Part shown: in pieces, positions 26,991 through 36,326 of the stretch
Numbering within the stretch: the first letter of the stretch is position 1
Layout: each line of letters opens with the position of its first letter
NCBI RefSeq assembly: GCF_019021925.1
Contig: NZ_CP058990.1
Coordinates: forward strand, 1,108,001 to 1,172,000
Direction of reading: 5' to 3'
DNA from: Cellulophaga sp. HaHaR_3_176
GTDB taxonomy: Bacteria > Bacteroidota > Bacteroidia > Flavobacteriales > Flavobacteriaceae
DNA length: 64,000 nucleotides
Notes under the pieces: model-generated
Databases searched by the model: none
Told to the model about the DNA's origin: nothing
What the model saw: only the letters and a program-made list of their open reading frames with translations
Program-made: the position numbers and the translations under genes

Positions 26991-28226
26991 ATGAGAATTT
27001 TAAACCTTACCATTTTAGTTGTTTGTACAACTTTTTTACTGTCCTGTAATTCTAAAAAAGAAAAGAAGGATGGTAACGAAAAAGAAGTAACAATTACTTC
27101 AAAAACAAAAACAGACCAGATACTTGATCAAAACATTGTTAAGATCAAGCACACGTTAGAAACTTTAAAACATTCAGATAGTTTTCCGCGAAATATTGCT
27201 AAAGGTAATAAAGAATGGAAGCTAAAAGGAGTTAAAGACTGGTGTTCTGGTTTTTGGCCAGGTATACTTTGGTATGGTTATGAGTACTCAGGAGATGAGG
27301 CTTTGAAAAAAGGAGCAGAACGGTTTACAACTCCAATAAAAACTATAGCTTATACACCTGCTGAAAATCATGATATAGGTTTTATGGTTTATAACAGTTA
27401 CGGCAACGGTTATAGACTTACAGGTAATGAAGAGTATAAAGAAGTTTTATTAGCAGCAGCTGATACTCTTGCTACACTTTTTAGCCCTAAGACTGGAACA
27501 ATATTGTCATGGCCAGCAATGAAACATAAATTTAAGTACAATACCATTATTGATAATATGATAAACTTAGAATTATTATTCTGGGCATCAAAAAATGGAG
27601 GAAGTCAAGATTTGTATGATATAGCTATGAGCCATGCAGAAGTATCTATGAAATATTTAGTTCGTCCTGATTATTCTATTTTTCATGTAGCATGTTTTGA
27701 TGAAAATACAGGTGAATTTATTGAAGGGCGTACACACCAAGGGTATGCTGATGATTCTATGTGGGCTAGAGGCCAAGGTTGGGGTATTTATGGTTTTTCA
27801 ATGTCATACAGAGAAACGGGTAATGAAGAATTTTTAACGACTGCTCAAAAATTAGCAGATCATTTTCTAGAACGTTTACCAGAAGATGGTATTCCTTATT
27901 GGGATTTTGATGATCCAAAAATTCCTAACGCACCTAAAGATGCTTCTGCTGCTGCAGTTGTAGCTTGTGGTATGTTAGAATTATCTGAACAACTAAAAGA
28001 TCAAACTTTAAAAGATAAATATTTAAAAGCAGCAAAAAATTTAATAGGTCATTTAGAGTCTGATACATATTTAAGTAATGATACTAATAAAGCTCTTTTA
28101 TTGCACTCTACAGGTCATTTACCTAAAAAATCAGAGATTGATATTCCAATAATTTATGCTGATTATTATTTTATGGAAGCTCTATTAAGGTTAAGAAAGA
28201 TAGAGAACAGAGATTTAAAGGAATAA
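26991..28226 (+). CDS. GH88-type unsaturated uronyl hydrolase, lipoprotein
   Basis: A 411-residue lipoprotein (signal ending at Cys19, TTFLLSC) of the (alpha/alpha)6 barrel family GH88. It removes the 4,5-unsaturated uronic acid that lyases leave at the non-reducing end, releasing a ketouronate. Family marks are VKDWCSGFWPGILWYGYEYS, Asp128 in ENHDIGFM and Asp188 in NTIIDNMINLE, about 60 residues apart as are the two catalytic Asp residues of known enzymes, and RTHQGYADDSMWARGQGWGI. It is the first catabolic gene after the HTCS and has its own upstream region. Its presence implies that lyases act on a uronate-containing polymer. GH105 is the main alternative but fits less well. Confidence 0.92.
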   Translation: MRILNLTILVVCTTFLLSCNSKKEKKDGNEKEVTITSKTKTDQILDQNIVKIKHTLETLKHSDSFPRNIAKGNKEWKLKGVKDWCSGFWPGILWYGYEYSGDEALKKGAERFTTPIKTIAYTPAENHDIGFMVYNSYGNGYRLTGNEEYKEVLLAAADTLATLFSPKTGTILSWPAMKHKFKYNTIIDNMINLELLFWASKNGGSQDLYDIAMSHAEVSMKYLVRPDYSIFHVACFDENTGEFIEGRTHQGYADDSMWARGQGWGIYGFSMSYRETGNEEFLTTAQKLADHFLERLPEDGIPYWDFDDPKIPNAPKDASAAAVVACGMLELSEQLKDQTLKDKYLKAAKNLIGHLESDTYLSNDTNKALLLHSTGHLPKKSEIDIPIIYADYYFMEALLRLRKIENRDLKE

Positions 28227-28303
28227 ACACCAACTGTTTTTCTTTTAAAGAAGTTTTTTCGCTAATCATCTATTTTTAAAGAGGTTATTGTCTTAAATGG
28301 GTG

Positions 28304-28312
28304 ATAGTTTAT
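28304..28312. promoter_or_regulatory. candidate PUL regulator site, copy 2
   Basis: ATAGTTTAT, the core of the element at 26882 and 49640, here followed by GCTTATAG. It lies about 290 bases upstream of the susC start. The match is short and AT-rich, so support is weak on its own. Confidence 0.25.
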
Positions 28313-28447
28313 GCTTATAGAATCATGATTTAGCTTAAAAGCCAGCGAATTTCAATAAAATTGTTAACATAATTTTAATAGTCTTAATTCATTTATCAAA
28401 AAATAGAACAACTCAACTATTTATATAACTTAAAAATTAACTAAACT

Positions 28448-28531
28448 ATGACTAAAAATTTCTTAAAGATTATTTCATACACCAATCGAGTCTATAAGGA
28501 CATGCATCATCAGAAAAAAACGAAGAGCTAG
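28448..28531 (+). CDS. possible leader peptide upstream of susC
   Basis: An ATG-started frame of 27 codons, MTKNFLKIISYTNRVYKDMH and a basic end, stopping with TAG 62 bases before the SusC start. It is too short to judge by composition. It could be a translated leader or a chance frame in a 5' untranslated region. Confidence 0.2.
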   Translation: MTKNFLKIISYTNRVYKDMHHQKKTKS

Positions 28532-28593
28532 ATTATTACTCATTTTTCTGAAAGTTTAATATGAAATGAAATTATAAACCAAAAAAGTATTTT

Positions 28594-31500
28594 ATGAATC
28601 AATCACACAAAATAAAAAAGTACTCAATAAAGCCAAAGGTATTAATGGCTCTATTGTTAGGCTTGTCTTTTAGCGGCATTTATGCTGCTCCGAGCACATA
28701 TAAAACAGAAAAATTACCAATAACTAAAGGGCAAACTTCAATTATTACAGGTGTTGTTACGGGTACAGATGATGGTATGCCTGTACCAGGTGTAAACGTT
28801 GTTGTAAAAGGAACAACAACAGGAACAGTAACGGATTTTGATGGTAACTATAGTATAGATGTACCTTCAGGTAATAGTGTTCTAGTTTTTTCGTCTATAG
28901 GTTATAAAGCTAAAGAAGTATCAGTAGGTAATAATTCATCTATAAATGTATCTTTAGAACCAGATGTTAGTGCACTTGAAGAAGTTATTGTTGTAGGATA
29001 TGGTACAACAAAAAAGGAAACTCTTACAGGAGCTGTTGAGCAAGTAAAATCTGAAGTTTTCGAAGATCGTGCTGTTACAAATGCAGCATTAGCTCTACAA
29101 GGTCAAACACCAGGTTTGGTGGTGTCTAGAGGTTCTTCAAGACCAGGTAATGACGATATCAATTTACAAATTAGGGGTGCTACTTCAGTTAATGGAGGAA
29201 GTCCTTTAATCGTTATTGATGGAGCTCCTGCATTTGATACGAGTGAATTTTATGCAATGAATCCTGATGATATTGAATCTATTAGTGTTCTTAAAGATGG
29301 TTCTGCATCTATATATGGTTCTAGAGCTGCAAATGGTGTTATACTTGTAACAACAAAAAAAGGTAACGGAAAATTAAAAGTTGAATATAACGCAAACGTA
29401 AGGTTTAATACACTAGGTTTAAGACCACCAGTTATTAGTATGCAAGAATACGGTAACTTATGGTTAGAAGCAGTTGAGCAAGATGGTACTGGTGATTATT
29501 GGGGTTGGGCAACACAAGAAAATGTGCAAAGAATGGCCAATGGTGAAGCAGGTATATATTCTACCAATTTTTGGGGAGATATTTATTTAGCACCAGCTAA
29601 TAGATATGATGAATTATATGGTTCTAATACAGGGCAACAACACAGTTTAAGTCTTTCAGGAAGTTCAGAAGTAGCTAGATACCGTTTGTCTTTTGGTTTA
29701 GCAGATAATCAAGGAGCTTTACAGACAGCGTATGATGGTCAGAAGCAATATAATATTAGATTTAATTCTGATTATGATATTACAGAAAGATTGAACATAG
29801 GAGCAGGTATAACGTTTCAAAAAGAAGATACAGCAGGTCCTTCATCACAATTGGCAACAAGTCTTGTAAGTCAAGATGCACCATTATTTCCATCAGTAAA
29901 CCCATTAGGGCAGTGGTATTCTAATTTTGGCGCAGCAGGTGGCGGTACTAACTCAGTAGCGGGTACTACAGACGGAGGTAGAGATCAAACTATTGAAGAT
30001 CTTACTAAAATATCTTTAACTCTTAACTACGATTTAGGTCATGGCTTTAGTGTAAATGCTAATGCAGCTTATAACCAAATATCTAGTAGACAAAATATAA
30101 CAGTATTAAATGTACCAACGTACGGTTGGGATGGAGAACTTGCCCAAAGTAGTATAAACTCTAGTCCTAGAATAGATTCTAGAGCAATAACTAAATCATA
30201 CCAAACTTACGGAGCATTTTTAAATTACAAGTTTAGTCAAAATGGTCATACAATTGCAGCAATGACAGGTATTACAGCTGAGAAAAATGAATTTAGTCAA
30301 GTTTTTGCTAGAAGATTAGGTCTTGAAGATTTAGGTATTTATGACCTAAACGTTGCAACAGGTACACAAACAAATAGTGGTGGTCAAACTCACGAAGGTT
30401 TGTACTCGACATTATCTAGATTAACGTATGATTATAACGAAAAATATTTACTAGAATTAGTAGGTCGTAGAGATGGATCTTCTCGATTTGCTGAAGGTTT
30501 TAAATACCGTAATTTTGGTAGTGTTTCAGCAGGTTGGAATATTCATAAAGAAAAATTCTTAGAAAATTTTGAAGACTTAACGAATTTAAAATTAAGAGCT
30601 AGTTGGGGTTCTACAGGTAACCAAGTAGGTATTGGTCTTTATGATTATGTTTCAACAATTGGTCAAGGTACTACTGTTTTTGGTGATACACCAGCAAATG
30701 CACCTACGGCAGGTGTTAGTGGGTTAACATCTACAACACGTTCTTGGGAAAGTGTAGAAATTAGAAATATAGCTCTTGAGTTTGGATTTTTCCAAAATAA
30801 ACTTTCGGGTAGCGTTGATTTATTTGAAAAGAACAACTTCGGAATGTTAATTCCAATTACATACCCATCTGTTTTGGGTGGTAGTGCTCCAAAAACGAAT
30901 AGCGGACATTTAGAAACAAAAGGTTGGGAAGCAATGTTAAGTTGGAAAGATAAAAAAGGAGATTTTTCTTATAACATTGGTTTAAATATGAGTGATAACA
31001 CCAATGAGTTGGTTAGTATGGAAGGGCAAACATCTGTAGGTTTCGGTTTAAATCAAACTGTTGAAGGTTTTCCTATAAACTCTTATTTTGCATATGAAAC
31101 TGATGGCTTATTTCAAACTCAAGCAGAAGTTGATTCATATTATGCAACTTATGGTGGTTCAGGAGAAATACCTGTTCAGGGTAGCGCTTCTGAATTACGT
31201 GTTGGTGATATTAGAAAAGTAGATTTAGATGGTAACGGATTTATTGATGATGTCGCTGAAGAAGGTGGCGATGTTAAATTTGTAGGTGACAGTCAATTAC
31301 ATTATGTATTTGGTATTAATTTAGGGGCAAAATATAAAGGGGTAGATTTTAGTGCTTTTTTCCAAGGAGCTTTAGAACAAACTGTTTTTAGAGATGGTTT
31401 TCAAGCATATCCTTTTGCTAGAATATGGTCTAACCAAACTAATGCTTACCAAGGTCAATCATGGACTCCTGAAAATACAGGAGCTGAATTTCCTAGACTG

Positions 31501-31812
31501 ACTACAAATGGTGGTAGATCGGCATGGAACTGGAATTATAATGATATTATTCAACAAGACAATAAGTACATACGTTTAAAAACTGTTGTTTTAGGGTATA
31601 CATTACCTAGTAGCCTTTCTGATAAATTACAAATGCAAAAAATTCGTGTATATTTTTCTGGTAATGATTTATTTGAATTTGCTTCAGTTAAAGATGGTTT
31701 TGATCCAGAATCTAGTAATGTGCCAGCGTCAATTTCGGGTACTAGTACTAATAACAGAGAGATTTACCCTTTTCAAAGAACGGTTGCTTTCGGTGTTAAT
31801 TTAGTATTTTAA
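28594..31812 (+). CDS. susC: SusC/RagA-family TonB-linked outer-membrane transporter
   Basis: A 1072-residue TonB-dependent barrel that imports oligosaccharides across the outer membrane together with SusD. After a signal peptide (MALLLGLSFSGIYAA) there is a carboxypeptidase-like regulatory domain at about 50-125 (ITGVVTGTDDGMPVPGVNVV, then GTVTDFDGNYSIDVPSG). The TonB box-like segment EEVIVVGYGT follows, then the plug domain with PLIVIDGAP and EAISV-type ESISVLKDGSASIYGSRAAN, and the C-terminal barrel to the last strand FQRTVAFGVNLVF. It is followed directly by susD, the defining pair of a PUL. The substrate cannot be read from it; the neighbours suggest a sulfated fucose- and uronate-containing glycan. 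Confidence 0.96.
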   Translation: MNQSHKIKKYSIKPKVLMALLLGLSFSGIYAAPSTYKTEKLPITKGQTSIITGVVTGTDDGMPVPGVNVVVKGTTTGTVTDFDGNYSIDVPSGNSVLVFSSIGYKAKEVSVGNNSSINVSLEPDVSALEEVIVVGYGTTKKETLTGAVEQVKSEVFEDRAVTNAALALQGQTPGLVVSRGSSRPGNDDINLQIRGATSVNGGSPLIVIDGAPAFDTSEFYAMNPDDIESISVLKDGSASIYGSRAANGVILVTTKKGNGKLKVEYNANVRFNTLGLRPPVISMQEYGNLWLEAVEQDGTGDYWGWATQENVQRMANGEAGIYSTNFWGDIYLAPANRYDELYGSNTGQQHSLSLSGSSEVARYRLSFGLADNQGALQTAYDGQKQYNIRFNSDYDITERLNIGAGITFQKEDTAGPSSQLATSLVSQDAPLFPSVNPLGQWYSNFGAAGGGTNSVAGTTDGGRDQTIEDLTKISLTLNYDLGHGFSVNANAAYNQISSRQNITVLNVPTYGWDGELAQSSINSSPRIDSRAITKSYQTYGAFLNYKFSQNGHTIAAMTGITAEKNEFSQVFARRLGLEDLGIYDLNVATGTQTNSGGQTHEGLYSTLSRLTYDYNEKYLLELVGRRDGSSRFAEGFKYRNFGSVSAGWNIHKEKFLENFEDLTNLKLRASWGSTGNQVGIGLYDYVSTIGQGTTVFGDTPANAPTAGVSGLTSTTRSWESVEIRNIALEFGFFQNKLSGSVDLFEKNNFGMLIPITYPSVLGGSAPKTNSGHLETKGWEAMLSWKDKKGDFSYNIGLNMSDNTNELVSMEGQTSVGFGLNQTVEGFPINSYFAYETDGLFQTQAEVDSYYATYGGSGEIPVQGSASELRVGDIRKVDLDGNGFIDDVAEEGGDVKFVGDSQLHYVFGINLGAKYKGVDFSAFFQGALEQTVFRDGFQAYPFARIWSNQTNAYQGQSWTPENTGAEFPRLTTNGGRSAWNWNYNDIIQQDNKYIRLKTVVLGYTLPSSLSDKLQMQKIRVYFSGNDLFEFASVKDGFDPESSNVPASISGTSTNNREIYPFQRTVAFGVNLVF

Positions 31813-31855
31813 GGTTATGAAGAAAACAATAATTAATAATAAAAAATATAGAAAA

Positions 31856-33577
31856 ATGAAAAAATTACTTATTTCATTTTCAGCCATACTATTTCTTTTA
31901 GTAGGCTGTGAAGATAAATTTTTAGATTTAGATGATTTAGATAGTCTAACAGAATCTGCATTTTTTGATGATCCAACTGATTTTGAAGCGGCAACAAATG
32001 CGCTATATGATGATATGCAATCTCGAGGTGAGTTTGAATACATTACCGATTTTGGAACTGATTTTAATGCTTGGACACAACTTTACGGGCAAGGCACAAA
32101 TACAATAGAAAATGAAGATAGCTTCTGGAACGCAGGTTATTCTAGTTTAAGAAACATCAATATTGTATTAGAAAAAGCTGAGCAATACGAAGGTAACGCA
32201 TCAGAAATTACTGAATATGTAGCTGTATCTCATTTTTTCAGAGCTTGGCAACATTTTACTTTATTACGTCGTTTTGGAGGTGTACCTATCGTAAATGAAG
32301 TTATTCAAATAGATAGTGAATCATTATACGGACCACGAAATAGCAGATATGAAGTTGTTGAAGCTGTTCTTGCAGATTTAGATGTAGCATTTGCAGGTTT
32401 ACCTTCTTCTATTGAAAGTGGTGATACGGGTAAAATTAGCAAATGGGCCGCACAGGCTTTAAGAGCTCGTGTATTATTATATGAAGGTACTTGGGAAAAG
32501 TATGTAGGTAATGCTACAGATTTTCAAGGTTCTGTAGAGAATAATAAATCAGCAGCTTATATTAGCGAAGCTGTTACAGCTGCTAAATCTGTAATTGATA
32601 ATGGAGGTTATGAATTGTTTAATTTTAATAATGAATTAGATAACTTAAGTTATCGTTATTTATTTGTTTTAGAAGATGGAGCATCTAACCCAGCAGGCTT
32701 AGATAAATCTTCAAACAAAGAATTTATTATTCAAAATATTTATGATTTTGATTTAAAGAGACCTGGAGATAACCTTCCACATGCAACAGGTGGGAGAAAT
32801 TCACCAACTCAATCTTTCTTAGATTTATTTTTAAATTTAGATGGTTTACCAATTGATAAATCACCAATGTTTGAAGGGTATGCTAAAATGTCTACTCAAT
32901 TCATAAATCGTGATTATAGAATGATTTCATATTTTGGTGATAATTTACCTGAAGATGGTTCTTTAGTTTTACCTCCTCCTGGTAGTACTAGCTTATCAAG
33001 CTTAATTAATAGAAAATTCCAAGTATATAATTACCCAGTGTATAGAGAAGCTGGCCAAGAAGGTTGGAACTATCCTCAATTAAGATTAGCTGAAGTTTAT
33101 TTAACGTATGCAGAGGCATTATATGAACGCGATGGATCTATTTCTGATGCTGATTTAAACCTTTCTTTGAATAAAGTTAGAGAAAGAGCAGGTATAGCAC
33201 CATTAACCAACATACTAGCTTCAACAAACAATTTAGATATGCTTGAAGAAATTAGAAGGGAAAGATCTATCGAATTGTATATGGAAAACAATCGTTATAA
33301 CGATTTAAAACGTTGGGGAATTGCAGAAGAAGTATTAGGTGCGGATTTAATTGGAGCAGTAATTACAGATACGGAATATGAAAACAATACTGATTTATAT
33401 AATCCTTCGTTATTTGCTTTTGGTACTACAACTTACGAATCAGGTGTTGGGCCAGTTGAGGCTACTATTATTGACCCTTCGACAGCAAGACAGTTTAGTA
33501 TTAAAAATTACTTATTTCCGATACCAACAAACCAAATACAATTAAACCCTGCTTTAGTACAAAACCCAGGATGGTAA
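31856..33577 (+). CDS. susD: SusD/RagB-family surface glycan-binding lipoprotein
   Basis: A 573-residue lipoprotein with signal MKKLLISFSAILFLLVGC (lipid-bearing Cys18). The acidic residues after the cysteine (CEDKFLDLDD) fit surface export. The N-terminal SusD-like domain includes ALYDDMQSRGEFEYITDFGT. TPR-type helices and the C-terminal RagB/SusD part contain LRLAEVYLTYAEALY, VRERAGIAPLTN and RRERSIELYMENNRYNDLKR, all family signatures. It forms the lid on SusC and captures the glycan. An in-frame ATG 13 codons upstream (31817), almost touching the susC stop, would spoil the signal peptide, so 31856 is preferred. Confidence 0.95.
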   Translation: MKKLLISFSAILFLLVGCEDKFLDLDDLDSLTESAFFDDPTDFEAATNALYDDMQSRGEFEYITDFGTDFNAWTQLYGQGTNTIENEDSFWNAGYSSLRNINIVLEKAEQYEGNASEITEYVAVSHFFRAWQHFTLLRRFGGVPIVNEVIQIDSESLYGPRNSRYEVVEAVLADLDVAFAGLPSSIESGDTGKISKWAAQALRARVLLYEGTWEKYVGNATDFQGSVENNKSAAYISEAVTAAKSVIDNGGYELFNFNNELDNLSYRYLFVLEDGASNPAGLDKSSNKEFIIQNIYDFDLKRPGDNLPHATGGRNSPTQSFLDLFLNLDGLPIDKSPMFEGYAKMSTQFINRDYRMISYFGDNLPEDGSLVLPPPGSTSLSSLINRKFQVYNYPVYREAGQEGWNYPQLRLAEVYLTYAEALYERDGSISDADLNLSLNKVRERAGIAPLTNILASTNNLDMLEEIRRERSIELYMENNRYNDLKRWGIAEEVLGADLIGAVITDTEYENNTDLYNPSLFAFGTTTYESGVGPVEATIIDPSTARQFSIKNYLFPIPTNQIQLNPALVQNPGW

Positions 33578-33622
33578 ACAATTTGAGTTTTTAGTATTTT
33601 TTTATTGAGTTTTTATAGTTAT

Positions 33623-33650
33623 AAGCAGTTGTAGTTTACTACAACTGCTT
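33623..33650 (+). terminator. intrinsic terminator after susD
   Basis: A perfect 13-bp stem, AAGCAGTTGTAGT / ACTACAACTGCTT around a TT loop, followed by TTTTGTTTT. It ends the susCD unit. Confidence 0.85.
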
Positions 33651-33728
33651 TTTTGTTTTATAAAGTTTAGCGCTTTTATAAAAGAGTATGTTGTATTGAG
33701 CTATGTAGGTTAACATTAGTATATTGAA

Positions 33729-33824
33729 GCTGCAAACTCAAGTATAGCCTATAAATGGACATTAATTTATATACATTGAGTAATAATTTATCATCCATTT
33801 TAGTACTAAAGTATAGTTTGCAGC
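33729..33824. repeat. long imperfect inverted repeat upstream of the GH43-like operon
   Basis: GCTGCAAACT at 33729-33738 is exactly complementary to AGTTTGCAGC at 33815-33824. Further inside, AAATGGA is complementary to TCCATTT, giving two paired blocks at matching distance around a less well paired middle. The right arm includes ATAGTTT and ends 23 bases before the start codon. It could be a regulator dyad or a leader RNA structure. Confidence 0.45.
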
Positions 33825-33847
33825 ATAATTGGTAAACCATAAACTTG

Positions 33848-34954
33848 ATGTTTCAAAAAATTATAAATTTTTTATTTATCATTACTATTTTAGTATTTAT
33901 TACACCTTGTAATTCACAAAATATAATTAGTGATAACTTAGGTGAAGCTCCTATTGAAGGAGGTTTTGTAATGGAAGATTATTGGGTTTGGGGAAGTACA
34001 GTTATAAAAGGTGAAGATGGTATATATCATATGTATGCTTCACGTTGGCCAAAATTTTTACCATTTCACCCTGGCTGGATGATTGCTTCTGAAATCGTAC
34101 ATGCTACGTCAAAGACTCCAGAAGGACCTTATCAATTTCAGGATGTCGCTTTAGGTGATCGTGGTGCTCAATATTGGGACGGAAAATCATGCCACAATCC
34201 TAAAATAGTAAAACATGAAGACACTTATATTTTATACTATATGGGCTCAACCCACCCTTTTGAAGAAGTAACAAAAGAAAATCTAGATCAATTTAATTTA
34301 TCTAGCAAATGGGCTATTGCAGGCAGATGGGGGAAACGTATCGGAATTGCGACATCAAAAAATTTAAACGGACCTTGGGAACGTTTAGAAGCTCCTATTG
34401 TAGACGTTGCGCCAAATACATATTATAGCTTTTTAACTTCCAATCCATCACCTTTAATAAAAGAAGATGGCTCTGTAATATTACTTTTTAAAGGAAGAAG
34501 TTATAAGGATGACGGTATTTCGCAGAGCGATATGAGTATTGGTGTAGCTACAGCTCCAAGCTATGATGGTGAGTATACTGTAATTGGTACTGAACCTTTG
34601 TTTTCTATGGAACGTTTTGGTGAAGTTGAAGATCCGCATTTATGGAGTGATGATGATGGTTATCATATGATAGCGAAAGACCAAAGAGGTTTAATTACTG
34701 GAGAAAAAGGTGATGGATTGGTAGCACATTCTAATAATGGTATCGACTGGATAATAGATGAAAACTCAAGAGCATATACTAAAAATGTAAAATGGAACAA
34801 TGGAAACACTATTAAACAAGGGCAGTTAGAACGACCTTTTGTTTTTGTAGAAAACGGAAAACCTACGCATATTTTCTTTGCTACGATGGATGGGCCTGGT
34901 GGATTTGGAAATGGTACAAAAACATGGAATATGGTAATTCCATTAAAAGAGTAA
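33848..34954 (+). CDS. GH43/GH117-like five-bladed beta-propeller glycoside hydrolase
   Basis: A 368-residue secreted protein (signal FIITILVFITPCNSQ; the Cys could make it a lipoprotein) with the beta-propeller pattern of clan GH-F/J enzymes. Visible repeats are WVWGSTVIKGEDGIYHMYAS, GKSCHNPKIVKHEDTYILYY, SNPSPLIKEDGSVILLFKGR and EVEDPHLWSDDDGYHMIAKD. The acidic residue in EVEDPHLW is at a typical catalytic blade position. I cannot place it in a specific family; GH43, GH117 and related unclassified propellers are candidates. The ATG at 33848 is used; the preceding TTG is less likely. It heads the long operon after the susCD terminator. Confidence 0.72.
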   Translation: MFQKIINFLFIITILVFITPCNSQNIISDNLGEAPIEGGFVMEDYWVWGSTVIKGEDGIYHMYASRWPKFLPFHPGWMIASEIVHATSKTPEGPYQFQDVALGDRGAQYWDGKSCHNPKIVKHEDTYILYYMGSTHPFEEVTKENLDQFNLSSKWAIAGRWGKRIGIATSKNLNGPWERLEAPIVDVAPNTYYSFLTSNPSPLIKEDGSVILLFKGRSYKDDGISQSDMSIGVATAPSYDGEYTVIGTEPLFSMERFGEVEDPHLWSDDDGYHMIAKDQRGLITGEKGDGLVAHSNNGIDWIIDENSRAYTKNVKWNNGNTIKQGQLERPFVFVENGKPTHIFFATMDGPGGFGNGTKTWNMVIPLKE

Positions 34955-34995
34955 TACAATCAAACTAAAAAATTTAAATTAATACGTAGAGAACG

Positions 34996-36315
34996 ATGAA
35001 TAAAAAAATATTATTATGGTCCATAACCGCAGCACTCGCAGGTTTTCTATTTGGATTTGATGTTGTAGTGATTTCAGGTGCAGATAAAAAATTACAAGCT
35101 TTATGGGGTTCATCAGAAGCTTTTCATGGAGCAATAGTTATGGGAATGGCGCTTTGGGGTACTGTTGTCGGTGCTATTTTTGGAGGTATTCCTACTAATA
35201 AATACGGACGTAAAAGTACATTAATCGTTATTGGTATTTTGTTTGCGCTTTCGGCTGTAGGTTCTGCTTTTTCTAATGACCCTTATGTATTTGCTTTTGC
35301 TCGTTTTATTGGTGGGTTAGGAGTCGGGGCATCTACAATTGCAGCACCTGCATATATTTCTGAAATTGCGCCAGCAAAAGATAGAGGGCGTTTGGTTGCC
35401 ATGTATCAGTTTAATATTGTTTTCGGTATCATGATTGCTTATTTATCAAATTATTTACTAAGTGATATTGGTGAAAATGCTTGGAGATGGATGTTAGGTG
35501 TTGAGGCTATTCCTGCAATTTTATATGTATTATTTGCATTAAAATTACCTAAAAGCCCAAGGTGGTTATTATCACAATCAAGAGAGGCTGAGGCAAGAGA
35601 AGTATTACAAATAATAGATCCAACTGCAGATGTTGATGCACAAGTAAAAGAATTCAATTCACATTCAGAAAAAAGTGATAAGTCGGAAACTATATTCATT
35701 AAAAAATATAGATTTCCGCTAATGTTAGCCTTTTTAATTGCATTTTTTAATCAGTTTTCAGGGATTAATGCAGTATTATATTATGCACCACGAATTTTTG
35801 AAGAGGCCGGATTAGGAGAGAATTCAGCACTATTAAATAGTATAGGTTTAGGGGTAACCAATCTTGTTTTTACATTATTAGGGGTATTCTTAATTGATAA
35901 ATTAGGAAGAAAAACTTTAATGTATATAGGTTCAGTAGCCTATATCGTATCATTGGGTCTTTTAGCTGCTGCATTTTTATTAGGGTGGACAGGTATGGCA
36001 GTACCAATTTTTTTATTCTTATTTATTGCAGCACATGCAGTAGGTCAAGGCGCGGTAATCTGGGTATTTATTTCAGAAATTTTCCCGAATCATTTACGTG
36101 CCTCGGGTCAAGCTTTTGGTAGTTCAACACATTGGGTTTTAGCTGCGGTTATTCCGTCATTGTTTCCTTTCTTGCTAAAATTAGTTGGCGGAGGTCTAGT
36201 TTTTCTAGTATTTGCTGTAATGATGGTTTTCCAATTATTATTTGTAGCCTTTATGATGCCAGAAACTAAAGGAAAAACATTAGAAGAATTAGAAGATATA
36301 ATGATTAAAAAATAA
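34996..36315 (+). CDS. MFS sugar porter family transporter
   Basis: A 439-residue inner-membrane transporter with 12 predicted helices. Sugar-porter signatures are present: the loop motif TNKYGRKSTLIV, FARFIGGLGVGAS, YISEIAPAKDRGRLVAMYQF, LPKSPRWLL, DKLGRKTLM and the end signature PETKGKTLEELEDI. It should carry a released monosaccharide, such as fucose, galactose or xylose, into the cytoplasm by proton symport or facilitation. It sits between the GH43-like and esterase genes (41 and 11 bases away), so it belongs to the PUL transcript. The cargo cannot be told from the sequence. Confidence 0.93.
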   Translation: MNKKILLWSITAALAGFLFGFDVVVISGADKKLQALWGSSEAFHGAIVMGMALWGTVVGAIFGGIPTNKYGRKSTLIVIGILFALSAVGSAFSNDPYVFAFARFIGGLGVGASTIAAPAYISEIAPAKDRGRLVAMYQFNIVFGIMIAYLSNYLLSDIGENAWRWMLGVEAIPAILYVLFALKLPKSPRWLLSQSREAEAREVLQIIDPTADVDAQVKEFNSHSEKSDKSETIFIKKYRFPLMLAFLIAFFNQFSGINAVLYYAPRIFEEAGLGENSALLNSIGLGVTNLVFTLLGVFLIDKLGRKTLMYIGSVAYIVSLGLLAAAFLLGWTGMAVPIFLFLFIAAHAVGQGAVIWVFISEIFPNHLRASGQAFGSSTHWVLAAVIPSLFPFLLKLVGGGLVFLVFAVMMVFQLLFVAFMMPETKGKTLEELEDIMIKK

Positions 36316-36326
36316 CAATAAATGTT

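Larger units (their letters stand above)
28227..28593. other. leader region of the susCD operon
   Basis: 367 bases between the GH88 stop and the SusC start. It holds TAAAGAGGT at 28277-28285, ATAGTTTAT at 28304-28312 and a possible 27-codon leader frame at 28448-28531. No clear terminator hairpin follows GH88, so read-through into susC is possible. Confidence 0.5.
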
